NCBI RefSeq assembly: GCF_004348455.1
Contig: NZ_SMKA01000068.1
Span: 1 to 33,558 of the forward strand
Origin: Kribbella albertanoniae
GTDB taxonomy: Bacteria; Actinomycetota; Actinomycetes; Propionibacteriales; Kribbellaceae
Direction of reading: 5' to 3'
Length of the DNA: 33,558 bases
In this document: in pieces, positions 29,886-33,558 of the stretch
How the letters are laid out: each line of letters begins with the position of its first letter
Numbering within the stretch: position 1 is the first letter of the stretch
Translations under genes and position numbers: made by a program
The notes under the pieces: model-generated
The model's input: the letters and a program-made list of their open reading frames with translations, nothing else
What the model was told of the DNA's origin: nothing
Databases searched by the model: none

Positions 29886-29917
29886 GGTTGCTCGACCTGC
29901 GTCCAGTTGAGGCTCAT
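29882..29917 (-). CDS. putative 11-residue upstream ORF (MSLNWTQVEQP)
   Basis: An ATG at 29917, with AAGG 7 nt upstream, opens MSLNWTQVEQP and stops at TGA, which overlaps the GTG start of the L7/L12-like gene. The arrangement matches the mini-ORF at 23192-23215. It may be a re-initiation leader or a chance frame. Confidence 0.35.
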   Translation of the reverse strand: MSLNWTQVEQP

Positions 29918-29926
29918 TGCGGAACC

Positions 29927-31102
29927 TTAGCTCCCGTTCGGGGTGCAGAAGGTGGCGGTGAGGAGTTTGCCGAGCGCCTTGGGGAACTCGGTGGCGGGAT
30001 TGATGTCGGCCGCGCCCATGGTGACGGAGGCGGTGAGGGTTTTGGTGCCGTCGGGAGAGCTGTACATGATGGCGCCGTAGCCGGCGGGCGGGCTGCCGTT
30101 GTGCTGGTAGACGGTGCCGCCGCAGCTGGGGCCGAGGTCCTGGACGAAGAGGCCTAGGCCGTAGCCGAGTTTGCCGTGCGGGTCGCGCATCTGGGCCAGG
30201 AGCGGGGCGGGGACGAGCTTGCCGCTCATTAGGGCGGAGATGAAGGTGTGCAGGTCCTTGGTGGTGGAGATCATGTCGCCGGCGCCGGCCAGCAGGGAGA
30301 GGTTCATGCGGCTGACGTCGACCAGCTTGGATTCGCCGCCGTTGTCGGTGTAGCGGTAGTAGCCGTGGGCGTGCGGGCCGGGGAGCTGGGTGCGGTTGCC
30401 CGGTACGACGGTTCGCGTCAACCCGAGCGGGCGGACGATCCGGCGGCGTACCTCGTCGGCGTACGAGTGGCCGGTGACCTTCTCGATCAGGAGCAGGGCG
30501 AGGGTGTAGTTGGTGTTGGAGTAGTTCTGGCCGGTGCCGGGGGCGAAGCGGGCCGGCTTGGACAGGGCGAAGCGGACGAGCTCCTCCGGGGTGTAGCGGT
30601 GGAAGCGGTTGTCGACCCACTCCTGCCCGACCACGGGAATGCCGGGCACGACTGTGCCGTCGTCGTACAGCTCGCCGGTGTAGGCGAACAACCCGCTGGT
30701 GTGCTGCAGCAGCATCCGCGGGGTGATCCGCCGGTCCAGGCCGAGCCGCGGCAGGTAGCCGGCCACCGGGTCGTCCAGCTTGACCTTGCCCTCGGCGACG
30801 AGCTGCAGGACGACGGTTGCGGTGACGGTCTTGGTGACGCTGCCGACCCAGAACGATCCGTCCGTCGACGGCTTGGCCGGGGACCCGAGCTTCCGCACGC
30901 CGGCGCTGCCGACCCACTCACCCTGCCGGTCATTCACCCGCACCTGGATCCCGCCGAATCCGGCATCGACAAACGACTGCATCGCAGCCTGTACCTCCGG
31001 CCGACCAGCCGGTACGGCGCTCGCCGCACCCGGCACCGCCAACCCGGCCAGCACCCCCAGGGACACGGCCGCTGCTAGGAACCTCTTTACTCGACTGTTC
31101 AT
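29927..31102 (-). CDS. secreted serine hydrolase (class C beta-lactamase/DD-carboxypeptidase fold)
   Basis: 391 residues. The signal peptide is about residues 1-28 (KRFLAAAVSLGVLAGLAVPG, cut near ASA). The penicillin-binding-type active site shows S88-x-x-K91 (VGSVTKTVTA), the YSN motif (GQNYSNTNYTLALLL) and an HxG-like third motif (QHNGSPPAGYG). It belongs to the beta-lactamase/AmpC-like family (PF00144), whose members are DD-peptidases, esterases or amidases. The ATG at 31102 is chosen because GAGGG lies 8 nt upstream; a GTG at 31108 is too close to it. Resistance activity cannot be inferred. Its coding 3' end is C/A-rich. Confidence 0.92.
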   Translation of the reverse strand: MNSRVKRFLAAAVSLGVLAGLAVPGAASAVPAGRPEVQAAMQSFVDAGFGGIQVRVNDRQGEWVGSAGVRKLGSPAKPSTDGSFWVGSVTKTVTATVVLQLVAEGKVKLDDPVAGYLPRLGLDRRITPRMLLQHTSGLFAYTGELYDDGTVVPGIPVVGQEWVDNRFHRYTPEELVRFALSKPARFAPGTGQNYSNTNYTLALLLIEKVTGHSYADEVRRRIVRPLGLTRTVVPGNRTQLPGPHAHGYYRYTDNGGESKLVDVSRMNLSLLAGAGDMISTTKDLHTFISALMSGKLVPAPLLAQMRDPHGKLGYGLGLFVQDLGPSCGGTVYQHNGSPPAGYGAIMYSSPDGTKTLTASVTMGAADINPATEFPKALGKLLTATFCTPNGS

Positions 31103-31180
31103 GCCCACAACCCTCGCGAGCCCCCCAGACGCCGTACTGACACCGCCCTGACATGACGTGGGCGGCTCACCGAGCGATTG

Positions 31181-31759
31181 CTAGCGGAGATCGCCGAGAT
31201 CGAGTGTGATGGCCGTCGGAGCGGTGCTGGCGAAGGTGCCGCCGACCACCTGGTCATCGAGATAGCCGAACTTGTCGGTCAGGTGGCAGGCGAGCAGTGA
31301 GACCGGATCCTCGATGTCGACGATCCAGTAGTACGGGATCCCGGCGTCGGCGTATTCGGCGCGTTTCACGACATTGTCGGTACGGCGGGACCCGGGAGAG
31401 ACGATCTCGACCACGACGAGCACCTCCGACGCCCGGATCAGACCGCCTTCGGCTCGCACCCGCGCGCGGGCGGAGCGTCGTACGACGATGACGTCGGGCC
31501 GGCGAGAGAAGCCGGGCTGGTCGGCCGGGGCAAGCTCGAGGTCGATGTCGACATCGGTGATCACCTCGAGATCCGGCGACAGTTGAGGTATCAGTTGCAG
31601 GGCGATCCGCAGCGCGGCCATGTTGTGATCCGGGCTTGGGCTCGGCGACATCACGAGATTGCCCTCCATGAGCTCGGAGCGGCCGGAGCCGTCTTCGCCG
31701 AGCGCGGCGTACTCACCCACGGTGAGCAGATGGGCGGGCGGCAGCGGGACTGCTGTCAT
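31181..31759 (-). CDS. Uma2 family (DUF820) putative restriction-endonuclease-fold protein
   Basis: 192 residues of the Uma2/DUF820 family, which has the PD-(D/E)XK nuclease fold. Typical motifs are LTVGEYAALGEDGSGRSELM, then EGNLVMSPSPSPDHN, the RRPDVIVVRRS block and VLVVVEIVSPGSRRTDNVVK with YADAGIPYYWIVD. These give the Asp and Glu-x-x-Ser/Lys-like positions of the active site. The strong GAGGAGGAGA ribosome site fixes the ATG. The biological role of Uma2 proteins is largely unknown. It appears to be a single gene. Confidence 0.92.
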   Translation of the reverse strand: MTAVPLPPAHLLTVGEYAALGEDGSGRSELMEGNLVMSPSPSPDHNMAALRIALQLIPQLSPDLEVITDVDIDLELAPADQPGFSRRPDVIVVRRSARARVRAEGGLIRASEVLVVVEIVSPGSRRTDNVVKRAEYADAGIPYYWIVDIEDPVSLLACHLTDKFGYLDDQVVGGTFASTAPTAITLDLGDLR

Positions 31760-31801
31760 TGTCTCCTCCTCATCTCCGGGACCATTGTTCCATGAGCGCT
31801 G

Positions 31802-32434
31802 TCAGGTGAGTTGCCAGCTGAAGGGGTGGCCTTTCCAGAGTTCGGCGGTGAGTTTGGTGCCGGTGGGGAGGCCCTGGTCGGGGATCTGGAAGAGGAGGAC
31901 GCCTTCGGCGGGGCCGAGGCGGGGGTTCTTGGGGGTGTCGGAGGTCTTGGAGTCGGTGACGTTGCGGAACTCGTCGTCGAGGTAGGCGGCGTTGGCGGTC
32001 TGGGGGTACGTGGTGCCGTCGGGGGCGATGAGGGTGAAGTGCTGGTCCCAGAGGGTGAAGGGGTCCGCGGTGATCTTGGTGCGGATGTCGACGCGGCCGT
32101 AGTTGGTGTGGGGACGCTTGAACCGGTCCGGGATGCCGGGGACGGTCCTGAGGACTTTGAAGGACGTCACGGTGATGGTGGCCCTGGCCCATTGCGGTGG
32201 GTCGTAGCTGGAGAGTTTGACGTTGCCGAGCTCGGCGACCTCGATGGACTCGCCGATCTTGGCGACCGCGGGTTCGGGAGCAGGGGGAGCAGTCGGGCGG
32301 GTGTCGACGGTGGCCGGCGATTGGGTGCTGGGCGCGTTCGGGTCGTACGCCGGGGCCTTCGAGCATGCGGCGAGCCCGAGTACGGCGACCAGCAGCGAAA
32401 TGCCTGCTGTGGCAGGAGGTTTGCTCGGCGACAT
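31802..32434 (-). CDS. lipoprotein, DUF4352-like
   Basis: 210 residues. A signal peptide ends in the lipobox LAAC, with lipidated C24, so it is exported and anchored to the outer face of the membrane. A Pro/Ala/Thr-rich spacer follows (STQSPATVDTRPTAPPAPEP). The rest is a beta-rich domain resembling DUF4352 (ATITVTSFKVLRTVPGIPDR, FTLIAPDGTTYPQTANAAYL, AEGVLLFQIPDQG). The ligand or role is unknown. The 3' half of the coding strand is C/A-rich, like other gene ends in this window. Confidence 0.85.
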   Translation of the reverse strand: MSPSKPPATAGISLLVAVLGLAACSKAPAYDPNAPSTQSPATVDTRPTAPPAPEPAVAKIGESIEVAELGNVKLSSYDPPQWARATITVTSFKVLRTVPGIPDRFKRPHTNYGRVDIRTKITADPFTLWDQHFTLIAPDGTTYPQTANAAYLDDEFRNVTDSKTSDTPKNPRLGPAEGVLLFQIPDQGLPTGTKLTAELWKGHPFSWQLT

Positions 32435-32588
32435 GGCCGGAACCTACCGCGAGACCAGGGCCAGACCCGGGGGGCCCGAACGGGTTCGCCGGCCGGATCG
32501 ACGAGGGTCACCCCGAATTACCGTCGTGCTGATTTCCGGGGCCGACCGTATTCTGGCAGGTGCCGCCCATCGGAAGTGAGGTCAGCAA

Positions 32589-33326
32589 GTGCCGACGATC
32601 ATCAGCTATCGAGGTGTACGCCTCAATCAACGCACCATCGACATGATCGAGGGGGCGGAGTTCGTCTGTGGGTTGACGTTCCGTCTGACCCAGGGCTCCT
32701 ACAACCCGGGCGGCGTCCAAGGGTCGGCCGGCACGCATGACGGTGGCGGGGCGGTGGATATCGCGCTCAAGGATGCCAAGACGGGAGCGCTGTTCCCGAA
32801 GGTCAGGCGGGAGCGCATCCGCAGCGCGACCCGGCAGGTCGGGTTCGCGTCCTGGATCCGCGATCCTTCCCAGGCGAACTGGCCGTGGCACCTGCACGCG
32901 ATCGCGATGGGCGACCCGGACCTGTCCAGCGCTGCCCGCGCCCAGGTCACCGACTACAAGAACGGCCTCAACGGCCTCGCCTCGAAGGGCGCGGACGATG
33001 GGCCGCGCAAGTGGGTCAACATGACCTGGGAGAAGTGGGAGGCGGCGCACCCGAACTGGCGCGATCCCTTCACTCCGGCCCAGTACGCGAACCTGATGCA
33101 GGAGATGAAGAACCAGGACATGGCGAACCGCCAGGAGATCCGTGGGCAGGCGCTCTGGATGCTCCGGTACAACGCCCAGACTGTCGACGAGCGTGCGCAC
33201 GCTCACCGGGCGTTCGACGATGCGATCGCGGCCGGGCAGTCCCTCGAGCAGGCGCTGGCTGCCGCGATCGCGGTGATGTCGCCGCTCAACGCTCATCTCG
33301 CTGAGGTTGCGAAGAAGAACGGCTAG
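32589..33326 (+). CDS. M15-like zinc peptidase (VanY/endolysin-type) candidate
   Basis: 245 residues, no signal peptide visible. The zinc-binding pattern HxxGxAxD is present (H50 to D57 in GTHDGGGAVDI), followed by WHLH (H101, H103), the M15/D-Ala-D-Ala carboxypeptidase-like arrangement. The region between aligns loosely with such peptidases (FRLTQGSYNPGGVQGSAGTH). The C-terminal half (WEKWEAAHPNWRDPFTPAQY onward) is helical and unassigned. Lack of a signal suggests release by another route, a phage-endolysin origin or a non-wall substrate. The GTG start has GTGAGG 9 nt upstream. Its stop overlaps the next gene's stop at CTAG. Confidence 0.72.
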   Translation: MPTIISYRGVRLNQRTIDMIEGAEFVCGLTFRLTQGSYNPGGVQGSAGTHDGGGAVDIALKDAKTGALFPKVRRERIRSATRQVGFASWIRDPSQANWPWHLHAIAMGDPDLSSAARAQVTDYKNGLNGLASKGADDGPRKWVNMTWEKWEAAHPNWRDPFTPAQYANLMQEMKNQDMANRQEIRGQALWMLRYNAQTVDERAHAHRAFDDAIAAGQSLEQALAAAIAVMSPLNAHLAEVAKKNG

Positions 33327-33558
33327 GAGCGGAGCGGGCGGAAGGTTCTTCGCAGGTCGGCGGTCCACTCGGTGGGGACTTCCCAGGGGATGAAGTGGCC
33401 GCCGTACGGGTGGGCGGTGAGGTTGGTGTGGTTGTACCAGGGAGCTCGGTCGCTGGCGAGGAAGTGGTTGACGCGGGCTTCGGGGGTGGTGATGCCGGGT
33501 GGGTTCTCGTAGCCGACGAAGGTGATTCCGGTGGGGGCCTCGATCGCGGGGTGGCGGT
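33323..33558 (-). CDS. epoxide hydrolase-like alpha/beta hydrolase, C-terminal part
   Basis: Only the last 78 codons lie in the window; the start is beyond base 33558. The end reads GITFVGYENPPG, RVNHFLASDRAPWYN, HPYGGHFIPWEVPTEW and ADLRRTFRPLRS, matching the end of epoxide-hydrolase-type alpha/beta hydrolases; the catalytic His is in the GGHF motif. The nucleophile and oxyanion residues are outside the window. The gene is convergent with the M15-like peptidase and shares its CTAG stop tetramer. Confidence 0.8.
   Translation of the reverse strand, partial: RHPAIEAPTGITFVGYENPPGITTPEARVNHFLASDRAPWYNHTNLTAHPYGGHFIPWEVPTEWTADLRRTFRPLRS

Overview
The window is high-GC DNA with dense gene packing, many GTG/TTG starts and many GTGA/TGATG start-stop overlaps. 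It carries prfB, ftsE, ftsX, smpB and ssrA in one neighbourhood, and an F420-dependent oxidoreductase. Together these indicate an actinobacterium, probably of the Nocardioidaceae/Kribbellaceae type (inference from gene content, no taxonomy run).

Layout. 1-1443: an NmrA-like NAD(P)-binding protein (cut by the window edge) divergent from a TetR regulator, with a palindromic operator between. 1462-3815: prfB (release factor 2), a Cys-rich pentapeptide-repeat protein and a small membrane protein. 3865-4075: three exact-period 73-bp repeats with hairpin arms. 4076-6487: an MFS exporter divergent from an XRE/MmyB-type regulator. 6484-8562: two tandem secreted GH5 glucanases behind a strong palindrome. 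8683-10600: a LysR regulator divergent from an EamA transporter. 10506-11160: a flavin-reductase-like gene broken by one extra base. 11182-12911: a permease pair with a His-rich loop and a Zur-box-like site. 13009-13100: a large inverted repeat, followed by a cytoplasmic serpin. 14255-15223: a SRPBCC-TetR pair with a perfect operator at its start. 15276-16137: a 59-residue membrane protein and a PhzF-like protein.

16213-23079 is a nucleobase/nucleoside-flavoured stretch. A ureidopropionase-like amidohydrolase, a dihydropyrimidinase and an F420-type oxidoreductase form one operon. A PfkB kinase, a solute-binding lipoprotein and a cytidine-deaminase-like protein lie on the other strand. Two type II toxin-antitoxin pairs (HigBA-like, VapBC) bracket the second half.

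24597-29380 is a conserved core: ftsE-ftsX, a coiled-coil M23 peptidase that is the likely FtsEX client, smpB, a DUF1707/DUF4870-like membrane protein, and ssrA (tmRNA) with its terminator. prfB, usually only a few genes from ftsE, is about 22 kb away here, so the region between looks like an accessory insertion. The right end (29417-33558) holds a second large inverted repeat, a membrane protein with an L7/L12-like tail, a secreted serine hydrolase, a Uma2-family protein, a lipoprotein, an M15-like zinc peptidase candidate and the C-terminal part of an epoxide-hydrolase-like protein. No tRNA, rRNA, CRISPR array, IS element or prophage was seen, and no gene-free stretch exceeds 300 bp.
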